From the NCBI GenBank assembly GCA_949775045.1, contig OX459097.1, positions 21,935,168 to 21,999,167 on the forward strand: a stretch of 64,000 bases of DNA, given 5' to 3'. The notes beneath the pieces are model-generated. The model was given only the letters and a program-made list of their open reading frames with translations, searched no databases and had not been told where the DNA came from. Shown here piece by piece: positions 1 to 10,387 of this stretch (positions within the stretch are counted from its first letter, which is position 1; every line of letters begins with the position of its first letter). A program made the translations under genes and the position numbers. This DNA comes from Metridium senile (taxonomy: Eukaryota > Cnidaria > Anthozoa > Actiniaria > Metridiidae).

Positions 1-119
1 ATTAAACCAGATTAAAGAAAATGCATGATATGTGTAATTTTGTTATCATTATATCAAGCTGGTAAAGATTGATTGTTACTCAAAACTTTATCCGTCCTAC
101 ACAAAAAAACGTTTCCGTT

Positions 120-1335
120 CTACGTTATTCGTACAAAACAAACAAACTTTAGTTAAAAATATTATCACGCACAATTCAAAAGTGTACATTTACACTGAAG
201 GCAAAACTTGAATACGAACTTTAGTTTTCAGAAACAAAACAAACTTTGTTTAAAAATATTATTTTTATCACGCACAAAGTACACATTTACACTGAAGGAA
301 AAAACTTGAATACGACCTTTAGTTTTCAGAAACAAAACAAACTTTGTTTAAAAATATTATTTTTATCACGCACAAAGTACACATTTAAACTGAAGGGGCA
401 AAACTTGAATACGGCCTTTAGTTTTCAGAAACAAATACAATTCTTTAGAAATATTATACAAAGTTTTACATGCATTTACACTAAAGGCAAAACTTGAATA
501 CGGCCTTTAGTTTTCAGAAACTGAAACAAACTTTGTTTAAAAATATTATTTTTATCACGCACAAAGTACACATTTACACTGAAGGAAAAAACTTGAATAC
601 GACCTTTAGTTTTCAGAAACAAAACAAACTTTGTTTAAAAATATTATTTTTATCACGCACAAAGTACACATTTAAACTGAAGGGGCAAAACTTGAATACG
701 GCCTTTAGGCAGTTTTCAGAAACAAATACAATTCTTTAGAAATATTATACAAAGTTTTACATGCATTTACACTAAAGGCAAAACTTGAATACGGCCTTTA
801 GTTTTCAGAAACTGAAACAAACTTTGTTTAAAAATATTATTTTTATCACGCACAAAGTACACATTTACACTGAAGGAAAAAACTTGAATACGACCTTTAG
901 TTTTCAGAAACAAAACAAACTTTGTTTAAAAATATTATTTTTATCACGCACAAAGTACACATTTACACTGAAGGGGCAAAACTTGAATACGGCCTTTAGT
1001 TTTCAGAAACAAATACAATTTGTTTAGAAATATTATACAAAGTTTTACATGCAGTTACACTAAAGGCAAAACTTGAATACGGCCTTTAGTTTTCCGCAGA
1101 AACTGAAACAAACTTTGGTTAAAAGTATTATTTTTATCGCGCACAAAGGTGTACATTTACACTGAAGGCAAAACTTGAATACGAAATTTAGTTGATCCTA
1201 AACTGAACTGAACAAACTTTGTTTAAAAAAAAATTATTTTTATCACGCACAAAGGTGTACAATTACACTGAAGGCAAAACTTGAATACGGCCTTTAGTTT
1301 TGAGAAACAAACAAACTTTGGTTAGAGGTGGACCA
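120..1335. repeat. Satellite-like tandem repeat, about 97-bp units in a 291-bp higher-order period
   Basis: The stretch is built from repeated copies of a roughly 97-100 bp unit containing a TTTAGTTTTCAGAAAC core, a TTTATCACGCACAAAG core and a CACTGAAGG core. Groups of three units recur with a spacing of 291 bp (compare 494 with 785). Later copies after about 1080 are more diverged. Small open frames across it are by-products of the repeat and have no recognisable protein. The left end of the array may lie outside the window. Confidence 0.85.
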
Positions 1336-1932
1336 TTTGACTTTTGAAGGGGGTGTGGCTGGTGTGGATGATTTGGTCCGTGCAGGAAATTATTTTAGCT
1401 AGCCCGCTGGCATGCGCATGGAAGATTTAATAAAAATGCAAAGATTTGAGTGGCTTGCAGGAAATTTTTTTTCTAAATCATCCCCCCTCCCTCCCCCCTC
1501 ATAGTAACATGTCCAACCCTTTAATAGGAATATTATTTTCATCACGGCAAATTAAATTGTATATTTACACTGAATGCAAAGCTTCAATACGGCCTGCTTT
1601 TCAGAAGTAAAGACTTTTGATAAAAAAACTACTTCAGAATATTCAAAATTGTTAGAAGTAATACTAGAATAATATACTACCTAGTATATATAATTGCAAA
1701 TATAATGCGTAATTCGGCGTCGGTAGTAGTAGTTTGGCTGTAATGTATTTGATAAAGTACCTATCTATCTAGCTAAACAATTGTTGGATGAAGCTGTTTT
1801 GATAACTTGAATAATTAAAGTCGAAGTAAGTGTAATCAGCCGAGGTCGGAAGACGAGAGACCTTACGTCCACCCGCTCAATACGGCCACCTCGTTATATA
1901 TTACGGCCAGTTTTTCAGGTCCCGACAAAATG
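1336..1932. other. Intergenic, no gene seen
   Basis: This is AT-rich sequence with short C-rich and G-rich runs near 1480-1500. I see no long open frame, RNA gene or repeat that I can support. The last nine bases (1924-1932) are the left target duplication of the next element. Confidence 0.5.
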
Positions 1933-2094
1933 TAGGCTCAGATTTCAGCCGTTGGGGTTTCGTGCGCCCGCGATACTCTCCCCACTAACGGCTGGGCGCA
2001 TCGGCTTGGCATTGTTTTTCTCAGCCAATCAGCGATTTGCCCCTCGAAAATCGAGGGGCATAATATTAATAAATTAAAATTCATCGTGAACATT

Positions 2095-2394
2095 ATGGCG
2101 GATAAGAGTGACTTCGAAAGTGCTTGTTCAAATGCTTTGAAATCGTTTGGTTTCGAGAAATCAAAGGATATTCAACGAAGGAATAAGTAAAAGGCAAATA
2201 TGTTTTTGTTTATCTACCGACTGGCTCAGGAAAATCATTGATTTTCCAAACAGCGCCGCTTGTTTTCCACCATGGAAGGATCCATTGTTTTGGTTATTTT
2301 ACCTTTGGTTTCTCTCATGAGAGACCAAGAGAACTTCTTAACATCCAAAGACATTAAGACTGCCTTGATAGGCCAAGAAGAGGATGGCGAATGA
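2095..2394 (+). pseudogene. RecQ-like helicase N-terminal fragment captured by the element
   Basis: Translation from the ATG at 2095 gives a helicase-like start (SFGFEKSKDIQRR) and then a stop. In a shifted frame the next stretch reads VYLPTGSGKSLIFQ, the Walker A motif (motif I) of RecQ-type DEAD helicases. After another shift it reads VLVILPLVSLMRDQ, matching RecQ motif Ia, and ends at a stop at 2392-2394. The three pieces follow RecQ order at the expected spacing but need two frame changes, so this is a broken partial copy. It lies inside the inverted-repeat element, which fits gene-fragment capture (Pack-MULE style). The remaining helicase motifs are absent. An intact host RecQ gene should exist elsewhere in the genome. 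Confidence 0.7.
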
Positions 2395-2452
2395 GTAATA
2401 TGCTAAACAACTACGAAGTTTTCATTTTAAATTACGGCGGTGATTGTAAGTT

Positions 2453-2890
2453 GTCATTTGTATCGAAACTCGTAATTATCGTCTTTATTTAATACTTGAT
2501 TTTTTTTCTCAATAAACCTAAAATACACAGCTATATTCTTAGAATAACTACATTTAATTAAATCCAAAATGTTTACTTTCAAAATTAAAACTGGTTTATT
2601 ATGCGCGGTTGTAACATATACTCAAGCGGCTCTCTAAACGAGTCAACAATGTGACTAATGTGTATCGAAACGACTCTAGCTGTAATCATCGTCTTTATTG
2701 CTTGAATTTTTTCTCGATAAACCTTAAATACACAGCTATATTCTTTGAATAACTACATTTAAATACAAAATGTTTACTTTCAAAATTAAAACTGGTTTAT
2801 TATGCGCGGTTGTAACATATACTCAAGCGGCTCTCTAAACGAGTCAACAATGTGACTAATGTGTATCGAAACGACTCTAGCTGTAATTTT
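2453..2890. repeat. About 200-bp direct duplication inside the TIR element
   Basis: A block running from a TGTATCGAAAC core through TTACTTTCAAAATTAAAACT to GACTCTAGCTGTAAT is present twice nearly identically (about 2490-2690 and 2700-2890), with the beginning of a third partial copy upstream near 2455. It is non-coding. Confidence 0.75.
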
Positions 2891-3316
2891 ACTTCTTTAT
2901 TGTTTGATTATTCTTAAAATCCTATAAAAATGGACTATATACTTGGAATAAACAAAACGTTTACCATTGAAATAGCTTTTGCGCTGATTTGTCTCGATCG
3001 TTCTTTTGACAAATAACATACCCGATGGAATTGCTAAATGATATGCAGGTTTTGCTAAGAGTTGTTTCGAATTGAATTCGAATCATTTACAAATTTTAAT
3101 AAAAGACCTTTTGACAATCAGGCCGTTGGAAAGTTTATTTACATTAGCTTACATTTCAACAAATTTTATTTCCGTTTCCGTTTTTTTATGCTATTAGCAT
3201 AATTACGTCACGGACATGCGCGACACGTTTCGAAGCCGATGCGCCCAGCCGTTAGTGGGGAGAGTATCGCGGGCGCACGAAACCCCAACGGCTGAAATCT
3301 GAGCCTAGACAAAATG

Positions 3317-4023
3317 CATGCCCATACATTTTCTATAAAATTTACACGCGTAATACGGGCCACCCCGTTAATACGGCCACTTTGGGCTGTCTCTTCGGTG
3401 GTCGGATTAACGGGGTACCAATGTACCTTGATTGTTCGGATATCATAAAAACGTATTCAATAATTATTTTATTTTGCATTGTTTTGAGAGAAAATTAACC
3501 AACTTAAGCTCTTATTCACGTTGAACATTGCATTGCAACATGCTAAAGCATTTTGGGTAAAACAAATATTGCTAAGGCTAGAACGGACCACACGGCGATT
3601 TTCTACGCTCCTTGGAAAAATCAGATCATGAAATTGGGCTTCCTGTGCGTGCTAGTCCTACTCCCTCGCGCTAGCTAGCGACGTCTGCTTGTTTTTGCAC
3701 AACAGAATTGTATTTGTAAGTGTAAACAGATTGTCGTTGTTTCTTCGAAGTTTTCAGGTAATTTACTCTCTGAATTCCGTTTGAAAATCTATTATCACCG
3801 TCTCTAGACCAACGTAGACAATTGTAGAGAAGTATTTCAGGCAGGTTGAGTTGATTTTGGTTATTTTTCTTCAATCAAGCGACCATCGAGATTTCGAGTC
3901 TAAACGTGTGAAGCTTTAAATTAATAACTAAACTCAAGCTACTTTATGCTATACTTTATAACTCAAGCTATGCTTTATTAATCTCGTTTACTGATGTGTT
4001 TATTGACTAATGTATTCCTACAG
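3317..4023. other. Intergenic, no gene seen
   Basis: The sequence is AT-rich with no convincing exon. A short minus-strand open frame at 3671-3874 resembles no family and lacks splice context. The last bases form a good acceptor (TATTCCTACAG) for the exon candidate that follows. Confidence 0.4.
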
Positions 4024-4098
4024 TTATTTGACAAGATGGAATCAGACTGGATAGAATACAAGTGTAAGTCGGGACAGACAATGTTTATCTACAACAAG
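4024..4098 (+). CDS. Candidate internal exon with half a WW domain
   Basis: A 75-bp open block sits between a good acceptor (TATTCCTACAG) and a donor (AAG followed by GTAACA), in phase 0 at both ends. It encodes 25 residues including SDWIEYKCKSGQTMFIYN. The first tryptophan, the E two residues on, the turn glycine and the aromatic-Y-N cluster follow the first two strands of a WW domain as found in PRPF40 or TCERG1-like proteins. The second tryptophan would lie on another exon, which I could not find. This is a lone exon call and could be chance. Confidence 0.3.
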
Positions 4099-4327
4099 GT
4101 AACAAATTGCAGGAATTTTAAGCTTAAAAAAATAACTTTTCTTTATTCCTCCATTGCTCTACAATTTTTAGTAGCATAGTAGCACTAAAATTGTGCTATT
4201 TTCAGCCGTTAAAATACTTAAGTCTTAAGGAAGAAAATGACAAAAAACAGTAGAGAATTTCGATGTGCTTTGAAATGAATTTTGGCTTGCCGTCACACGT
4301 CATTGAGCGCAGACTTCGTATTTTCAT

Positions 4328-4490
4328 TATCCATTATATGTCTTTTTCATCCGAAAAAAAATCGATGGAAATGTTATATTCTTTCAAAATATGCCAAAGT
4401 TTGACCTGTACTAGTTGCTTTATACTAACAATCAGACCTCTTGCCCTCATGGTCTACAAGTCAATAATGCTCTGGGCACTTGCATGAAAT
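4328..4490. repeat. Dispersed repeat, copy A
   Basis: The block around TTCTTTCAAAATATGCCAAA and the roughly 100 bases after it recur in diverged form at 6098-6240 (TTCTTTCAAAATATGGCAAA). Both copies are non-coding and in the same orientation, so this is a dispersed repeat family rather than a gene. Confidence 0.5.
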
Positions 4491-4765
4491 GAGTTATTCT
4501 TTCCTAATCAGAATACAGTTAGATTTAAGCAATATCACATGAGCTTGTATCATTCGGGGTTACTTGTTATATCGGTAAAATAAACAGCTAATATATAAGA
4601 TCAGTTTTTATCCCTCATCATTTAAATACAGCCAATCAGAATGCTTGAAAGCAGTTGTATATTCAGCAGTATATTCAACTGCCTCTTACTATGAGACAAT
4701 GTGCTTTCTCTTTATTTTATATGGTCAATGTGGGATAAAATAGTTATACAATGTTTTCTTGAATT

Positions 4766-4853
4766 TCCCACACGTCACTTGTAATCTTTTTGCATACACA
4801 CTCTTCTAAAGGCTTGTGTGTATACTAGAAAATACAAGTGACTTGTGGGATAT
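4766..4853. repeat. Fold-back (palindromic) repeat
   Basis: The left arm contains CACGTCACTTGTAATCTTTT and the right arm the inverse core AAAATACAAGTGACTTGTGG, separated by a short AT-rich centre with a CACACTCTTCTAAAGGCTTGTGTG stem. A related core (TCACTTGTATTTTCTAG) recurs at 48294-48312, so it is a dispersed family. Confidence 0.6.
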
Positions 4854-5389
4854 TCCATGGTATATATTGCACTCAAAACTAGTATATTGTATTTTATTAT
4901 ATGGCTTTAGTTATTAATAATAAATATTTTTCGAATTCTGATTGGTTGATGCGCGGTCCATCCAAAGATGTGTTGAACTGTTTCTATGACAACAGTCCAA
5001 TTTCCTTATTTTTTTCAGACTGGGAATTTAAAAACAACTTGTAAAGTATTGCAATTAATATTTTGTAAAATTTTGCCTTTTCATACCTGCAAAGTGTTTT
5101 ATTTGCCAGGCTAGCTAGTTTAGTGTGTGTTTAATGTGTTTTCATTCATTCAATAATGAGAGATTCGGTGATAAAATATTTGCGATTTGGTACATTGCTA
5201 AGAAAAAAAGATAAATGATTTATTAACCTTGTTCTGGCTGTACGGGAAAATATCAGACCAAGTTCTTTTTTGTACCGACCTCGCTTCGCTCATACTGTAC
5301 CATCCGTTAATAACCTCTTAATATTGTATAACTAGTATATATATATTTATTAAGTGTAATGTCAGTTTTATATTAAATAAATGTTTTAG

Positions 5390-5601
5390 GGTCAAAACAT
5401 GGTATTTTGGTTCTCTATTCCCCTCCGTAAAACTCGACATTTGTTATTGTGACCAAGATACAGATGTGTGTATATTTGTTTACTCTCATGTGCCTGTAGT
5501 ACTGGTATAGGTATCATATACAAACATCTGTATCTTGGTCACAATAACAAATGTCAAGTGTTACAGAGGGTAACAGAAAACCAAAATACTATGTTTTGAC
5601 C
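5390..5601. mobile_element. Fold-back MITE, about 212 bp
   Basis: The ends are inverted copies starting GGTCAAAACATGGTATTTTGG and the inner arms continue the pairing (CATTTGTTATTGTGACCAAG and its inverse, then CATCTGTATC). No internal coding capacity exists. Flanking bases allow a TTTA duplication if the ends are shifted by one base, but this is not certain. Confidence 0.65.
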
Positions 5602-5747
5602 ATTTAATATTTGATGAAAAAGGGTGAATTATTCAAACCATTTTAAGGGGTGGGTGGGTGCGTAGTTGGGGTGGTGTTTTGAAGATACATGTATCTCCTC
5701 TTTTTTCTTTGCTGACCAATATGACAATGATTATTATCCAACTAGTC

Positions 5748-5823
5748 ATAGACGAGTAAAAATATCGCAGGAGTATAGGACTGGATCGAGTAAAAATATC
5801 CAGCGATATTTTTACTCGTCTAT
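5748..5823. repeat. Hairpin-forming inverted repeat
   Basis: TAGACGAGTAAAAATATCG and its inverse CGATATTTTTACTCGTCTA flank a roughly 40-base centre. No gene is associated. Confidence 0.7.
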
Positions 5824-5907
5824 CTAGCCCTCAAGTGAAACAATATTTTGCATTATAAAAGAACAAAAATGTTTTGATTGGATAATAAATAACTTATTAA
5901 ACAGTTT

Positions 5908-6031
5908 GATATGTAATATGGCTGGATATTTTACTCGTTACTTGCATTTTGACTCGCCCGGAGGCTCGTCAAAATACAGCGTTTCACTCGTAAAATATCC
6001 AGCCATATTTACACATCAAACTGTCTAATAA
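5908..6031. repeat. Inverted repeat (fold-back)
   Basis: The arm AACAGTTTGATATGTAATA with GGCTGGATATTTTACTCGT pairs with ACGAGT-containing sequence ending ATCAAACTGT near 6031, around a CGCCCGGAGGCTCG centre. It shares the TTTTACTCGT core with the hairpin at 5748-5823, so the two probably belong to one repeat family. Confidence 0.65.
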
Positions 6032-6032
6032 G

Positions 6033-6072
6033 ATATATATATATATATTATTATTATTATTATTATTATTTT
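6033..6072. repeat. AT and ATT microsatellite
   Basis: An (AT)n run passes into an (ATT)n run. Confidence 0.8.
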
Positions 6073-6097
6073 GAGCAGCACTGTTTTTCTATTATAG

Positions 6098-6240
6098 TAT
6101 CTGTCTTTTTCGGCAAAATATAACAATTGATTTTCTTTCAAAATATGGCAAAGTTTGGCCTACTAGTCGATTTATACCCAAACAATCAAACCCCTCTCCC
6201 TCTTGGTTTACCAATCAATAGCTATTTGTATCATACAGCT
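6098..6240. repeat. Dispersed repeat, copy B
   Basis: This is the diverged partner of the block at 4328-4490, in the same orientation and sharing the CTTTCAAAATATGGCAAAGTTTG core and the following C-rich segment in modified form. Confidence 0.45.
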
Positions 6241-6642
6241 GTAGATACCATATGCACTCTTGAAAACAATGGCATTAACCATATATGGTATTGTAGGTGA
6301 GAAGTAATAAAAGACTTTGATTACAGGGTTCGTGCTACTCCTTGAAATCCTTGAAAAGCCCTGGAATTGAAAACATGTTTTTAAGGGCACTTGAAAAGCC
6401 TTAACTTTAAAATAGGAAAAAACCCTAAAACTCCTGGAATACTCCTTGAATCTGATGCAAACTTAATGTTATTTCTAACTTTCCTTTGAAATTTCTTATT
6501 AAAATTAATGTTAACTGATTTTTTGTGGGGTCTGTACAAAAAAACCTTAGTCCTTGAATTTTAATTGAGTTTTTGGGCTTGAAAAGTGCTTAAACTTATC
6601 ACTTACTGGTAGAGAGATATAAGGGGATTTTATGCAAGAAAT

Positions 6643-6848
6643 ATGGTCACGTGACCTGTTTTACAAAATATCTCCCTACCAGGAAGTGATAACCAAACTC
6701 TCCAAGCACAGTTCTGTGGAGACTTTGGTGAGAAGTACATTTAAGGTATAAGTTTGTTTTACGTATTCAAACTCGCAACCACATTTTTAAATGAATATCG
6801 AAATCCCTTATCCATCTAAACTGGTCACGTGACCGTTCCTAAGTCAAA
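6643..6848. repeat. Dispersed repeat with GGTCACGTGACC at both ends, copy 1
   Basis: GGTCACGTGACC at 6645 is followed by TGTTTTACAAAATATCTC. A second GGTCACGTGACC occurs about 185 bases later after a GAATATCG core. The same arrangement, order and spacing is found at 49781-49978. The palindrome contains a CACGTG E-box. Confidence 0.6.
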
Positions 6849-7336
6849 ATTAAAACTTTAGGAACAGCAGCAGCCCGAGATCTATCAATATACCAATTTT
6901 TATTAAAATCAGATAAGTTTTGTGGCAATGACAAATAAAAACGTTTTTTCGTGAAACCTGGCTAGAACCAGGCCTTCAACATACTGGAGTTATCAAAGTC
7001 AAGTGAGTTTCTGTAGACATTCCAAGAGAACACTCTTTTTTCATCAAGTAGTCCTCAAGGTTTTGTCGTAAGCTGGCACTAATTTATACAATGTAGCTAA
7101 TGCACCCATCAATGTCTTGTTTTTTGACAATAATTCTGCGTCCGAAACAGTAAATATATGAGTAAGTATATGCATTTGATGTCCCCAAGATACAGGCTAT
7201 TGACAAAAAGATATGAAAAATGTCAATAGCCCCTGGGTATGCCTGCACTCCCCTCGTTGGAGCAAGACATTGATAGGTGCATAAGTTAAACATAAATTAC
7301 TAATGGGAAGAACAGCATCCATTTTGAGATTCAAAA
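6849..7336. other. Intergenic, no gene seen
   Basis: I see no supported exon, RNA or repeat here. A short minus-strand open frame at 7084-7293 has no family resemblance and lacks splice signals. Confidence 0.4.
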
Positions 7337-7917
7337 TAATTATTATCACCATTATTATCATCATGATTATTATCACCATTATTATCACCATTATTATCAC
7401 CATTATTATCACCATTATTATCATCATTATTATCACCATTGTTATCACCATTATTATCACCATTATTATCACCATTATTATCATCATTATTATCACCATT
7501 ATTATCACCATTATTATCACCATTATTATCACCATTATTATTATCATTATTATCACCATTATTATTATCATTATTATCATCATTATTATCACCATTATTA
7601 TCATCATTATTATCACCATTATTATCACCATTATTATCACCATTATTATCATCATTATTATCACCATTATTATCACCATTATTATCACCATTATTATCAC
7701 CATTATTATCATCATTATTATCATCATTATTATCATCATTATTCTCACCATTATTATCACCATTATTATCACCATTATTATCACCATTATTATCATCATT
7801 ATTCTCACCATTATTATCACCATTATTATCACCATTATTATCACCATTATTATCACCATTATTATCACCATTATTATCACCATTATTATCATCATTATTA
7901 TCACCATTATTATTATA
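7337..7917. repeat. 12-bp minisatellite (ATTATTATCACC/ATCATC)n
   Basis: About 580 bases consist of ATTATTATC blocks joined by ACC or ATC. Because the unit is a multiple of three and lacks stops, several frames on both strands stay open and give artificial low-complexity proteins of over 170 residues. None is a gene. Shorter runs of the same kind occur at 8225-8310 and 8790-8845. Confidence 0.95.
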
Positions 7918-7979
7918 CATTTTACTAACTACATTAAATCTGATTGGCCGAGAGCAAACGGCTAAATGTGAGTAGCATG

Positions 7980-8027
7980 TGAACTTGACAGTGATAATTG
8001 CAGTATCTGTAGTTATCACTGTCAAGT
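7980..8027. repeat. Short perfect hairpin
   Basis: AACTTGACAGTGATAA and its exact inverse TTATCACTGTCAAGTT flank a loop of about 15 bases. GAGAGC-type sequences outside pair further, so it may be a tiny fold-back element. Confidence 0.7.
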
Positions 8028-8318
8028 TCCAAGGCTCTCTCGGTCATGGGTTGCTGTTTTCAGTGAAGATGGCGGCTGCTCGTTTTGCCTCGGTCAACTA
8101 TATTGTTGTTTACTAGTCCACAAAATGTATAATAAAGCATTGTTATTGGGTTCAGTTTGTGCATGATATCAAGACGTTGAGTTTGTGTTAACCTCGGACT
8201 TGATAATTTACGATATCATGCTCAACCTCACCCATTAATTGCTTATTATTATCACCATTATTATCATCATCACCATTGCCACCAATGTCATATTCATTAT
8301 CATCATCATAACCATTAA

Positions 8319-8780
8319 AGTGCAACTGACGCCGTTCATGATATTTTACAAATCTGTTGTACATGAGGTATATAATAAGTGTAATAAATATTTCTTGATG
8401 TCAACCTCTCCTTTTTGAGATATGAACATTTGTAATATAAGAATGCAAATGAGGTGACGTCATCACAGGAATTTGTCAAAGTTTTGTTTCAAAGCTGACA
8501 GCAAGCTTGTTTTTGTAAAGTAGTAAAAATGCTAATGGTAGTGTGAATATTAGCAATACAGATATTGAGCTTTAAAAAAATTGCTACATTTATAATTATT
8601 TCCAGAGAACTTTTGTATATTTAATGAGGCCTGGGATGACGTCACTTCATTTGCATTTTCAGATTTCAAATGTTTATATCTCATAAAGGAGAGGTCGACA
8701 GCAAGAAAAATTAAGTACACTTATTATACACCTCATGTACAACAGATTCGCAAACTATCATGAAAGGCGTCAGGTGCACT
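8319..8780. mobile_element. TTAA-flanked fold-back MITE, 462 bp
   Basis: The left end AGTGCAACTGACGCC and the right end GGCGTCAGGTGCACT are inverted copies, each bordered by TTAA (8315-8318 and 8781-8784). The arms pair over about 145 bases, including TGTACATGAGGTATATAATA and the GACGTCA core, with a loop in the middle and no coding capacity. TTAA targets are used by piggyBac, Kolobok and some other superfamilies. The ends do not clearly match the large TTAA element at 23000-31401. Confidence 0.8.
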
Positions 8781-8906
8781 TTAAATTCACCACAATCATC
8801 ATCATCATCAACATTATCAGAATCATCATCATCATCATTATCGTACCATCACTTAGTATAGAGTTCATAGCATAAACATGACATTGGTTGTATTACATGA
8901 TTTCAG

Positions 8907-10256
8907 GGTTCATCAGAAGACAGTATCATGAAGGGTCAACCAGTCGAATACAAAGAGTCACACAGTATTGCTACACAGACAGATGATTATGGCTGTAACA
9001 ATGGCTGTACTTCTATGTACATCAATACAGATCCACATCATATTTCCAACATCCCAGAAACATTACCACAACCACAGCCAGGTGTTTCAGTTGATGGTGA
9101 ACATGACTTAGATAATGAACATGATCCAGAAACATTAGCTCAGCCACAACCAGGTGTTTCAGTTCATGGTGAACATGAATTAGATAATAAACATGATCCA
9201 GAAAGATTACCTCAACCACAGCCAGGTGTTTCAGTTGATGGTGAACATGACTTAGATAATGAACATGATCCAGAGAATACCTTGGTAGTTAAAATTGAAC
9301 AAATACAAAGCCAAGATGGAGATCATATATTCTCACTCTCCAGTGTTCTAGAAGAGTTAGAGTTTTCCCCTGGAAATAACTTGGATGAGAAGGAGAATGA
9401 AGCAAAGGATGACTCTGCAAGTGATGATAATGCTGAAGATGTGCAGCCTCACGAAAGAGAAGGAACTAGTTCTCAGCATAGTGAGAGGTCCTTGAAATGC
9501 CCTCATTGTCCAAAGCAATATAAATACAGATTAGCACTCAATCAACATCTTAAAACACACACGGAGAGGAAAATCTTTGCATGTTCTTATTGTGAGAAGC
9601 AGTTTGAAGATAAGGACAGTCTTGGTGTACATTTTACAACACATATTTGTGAGAAACCCTTTGAATGTTCTCATTGTGAGAGCAAGTTTACATATGAGAG
9701 TGATTTAATGAGACATCTTAGAATGCACACTGGACAGAATTCCTTTGAATGTTCTTATTGTGAGAAGCAATTTCCAAGTAGGGACAGTCATGCTGCACGT
9801 TATAGAACACATACTGTTGAGAAACCCTTTGAATGTTCTTATTGTGAGAAGAGATTTTCTTTAAAGGGCAATTTAAAAAAGCACCTTATATTGCATACTG
9901 GAGAGAAGCCCTTCGAATGTTCATTTTGTAAGAGAAAGTTTACACAAAATATGTCTTTGAAGAGACATCTCCGATTAACACATTCTAGAGAGAAAATAGC
10001 CACCGAAGTGAAACGTTTTGAGTGTTCTTTTTGTTTGATGAAGTTTTCACACAAGGGTGGCTTGAATAGACATCTTAGAATACATACTGGAGAAACACCC
10101 TTCAAATGTTCTTATTGTCAGAAGAAGTTTACAGATAAGAGTAATTTAAAGAAACATCTTAACAAACATACTGGAGAGAAACCCTATGAATGTTCTCACT
10201 GTAAGAAGACGTTTAGTTATAAATCCAATTTAAACAGACATCTCACATTACATTAA
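8907..10256 (+). CDS. C2H2 zinc-finger protein, last exon(s), nine fingers
   Basis: This exon runs from an acceptor (GATTTCAG before 8907), through an in-frame ATG at 8928, to a stop at 10254-10256. From that ATG it encodes 442 residues. Seven codons between acceptor and ATG are open, so the protein may begin on an upstream exon that I could not find. Residues 45-115 hold three copies of a 24-residue repeat around QPQPGVSV and GEHDLDNEHD, from a 72-bp DNA tandem. An acidic linker follows, and residues 189-442 contain nine C2H2 fingers, several with classical TGEKPF linkers. Finger 4 has lost its first zinc histidine (R in place of H). Families with this layout are nuclear DNA-binding transcription factors. 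The target is unknown. It appears to be an intact host gene. Confidence 0.85.
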   Translation, partial: GSSEDSIMKGQPVEYKESHSIATQTDDYGCNNGCTSMYINTDPHHISNIPETLPQPQPGVSVDGEHDLDNEHDPETLAQPQPGVSVHGEHELDNKHDPERLPQPQPGVSVDGEHDLDNEHDPENTLVVKIEQIQSQDGDHIFSLSSVLEELEFSPGNNLDEKENEAKDDSASDDNAEDVQPHEREGTSSQHSERSLKCPHCPKQYKYRLALNQHLKTHTERKIFACSYCEKQFEDKDSLGVHFTTHICEKPFECSHCESKFTYESDLMRHLRMHTGQNSFECSYCEKQFPSRDSHAARYRTHTVEKPFECSYCEKRFSLKGNLKKHLILHTGEKPFECSFCKRKFTQNMSLKRHLRLTHSREKIATEVKRFECSFCLMKFSHKGGLNRHLRIHTGETPFKCSYCQKKFTDKSNLKKHLNKHTGEKPYECSHCKKTFSYKSNLNRHLTLH

Positions 10257-10387
10257 AGCATATTATTATTGAACTGCGAAAACAGCTGAGTAGATACAAC
10301 TATATAGAGTTAATCATTCATTCAGGATGACACTTCGTAGTGAGTTAACCCAACTCATTATTAAAGTAAACATAAATGTAGCTGTGC

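Larger units (their letters stand above)
1933..3307. mobile_element. TIR DNA element with 9-bp target duplication (MULE-like), carrying a helicase fragment
   Basis: The first and last 75 bases (1933-2007 and 3233-3307) are perfect inverted repeats starting TAGGCTCAG. The element is flanked by GACAAAATG at 1924-1932 and again at 3308-3316, an exact 9-bp target duplication. A 9-bp duplication with long inverted ends is typical of Mutator-like elements. No transposase is present, so the copy is non-autonomous. Inside are a RecQ-like helicase fragment (2095-2394) and a tandem duplication. Confidence 0.85.

Noticed and set aside
246..1027. Three similar small plus-strand open frames
   Set aside because: They are copies of the tandem satellite unit. 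The resemblance is due to the repeat, not to a gene family.
1..1335. CRISPR-like array
   Set aside because: Repeats are long, contiguous and diverged without unique spacers, in a eukaryotic context.
7197..8025. Long open frames on both strands giving MVII/GDNN/ITII repeats
   Set aside because: They are produced by the stop-free 12-bp minisatellite and have no protein character beyond the repeat.
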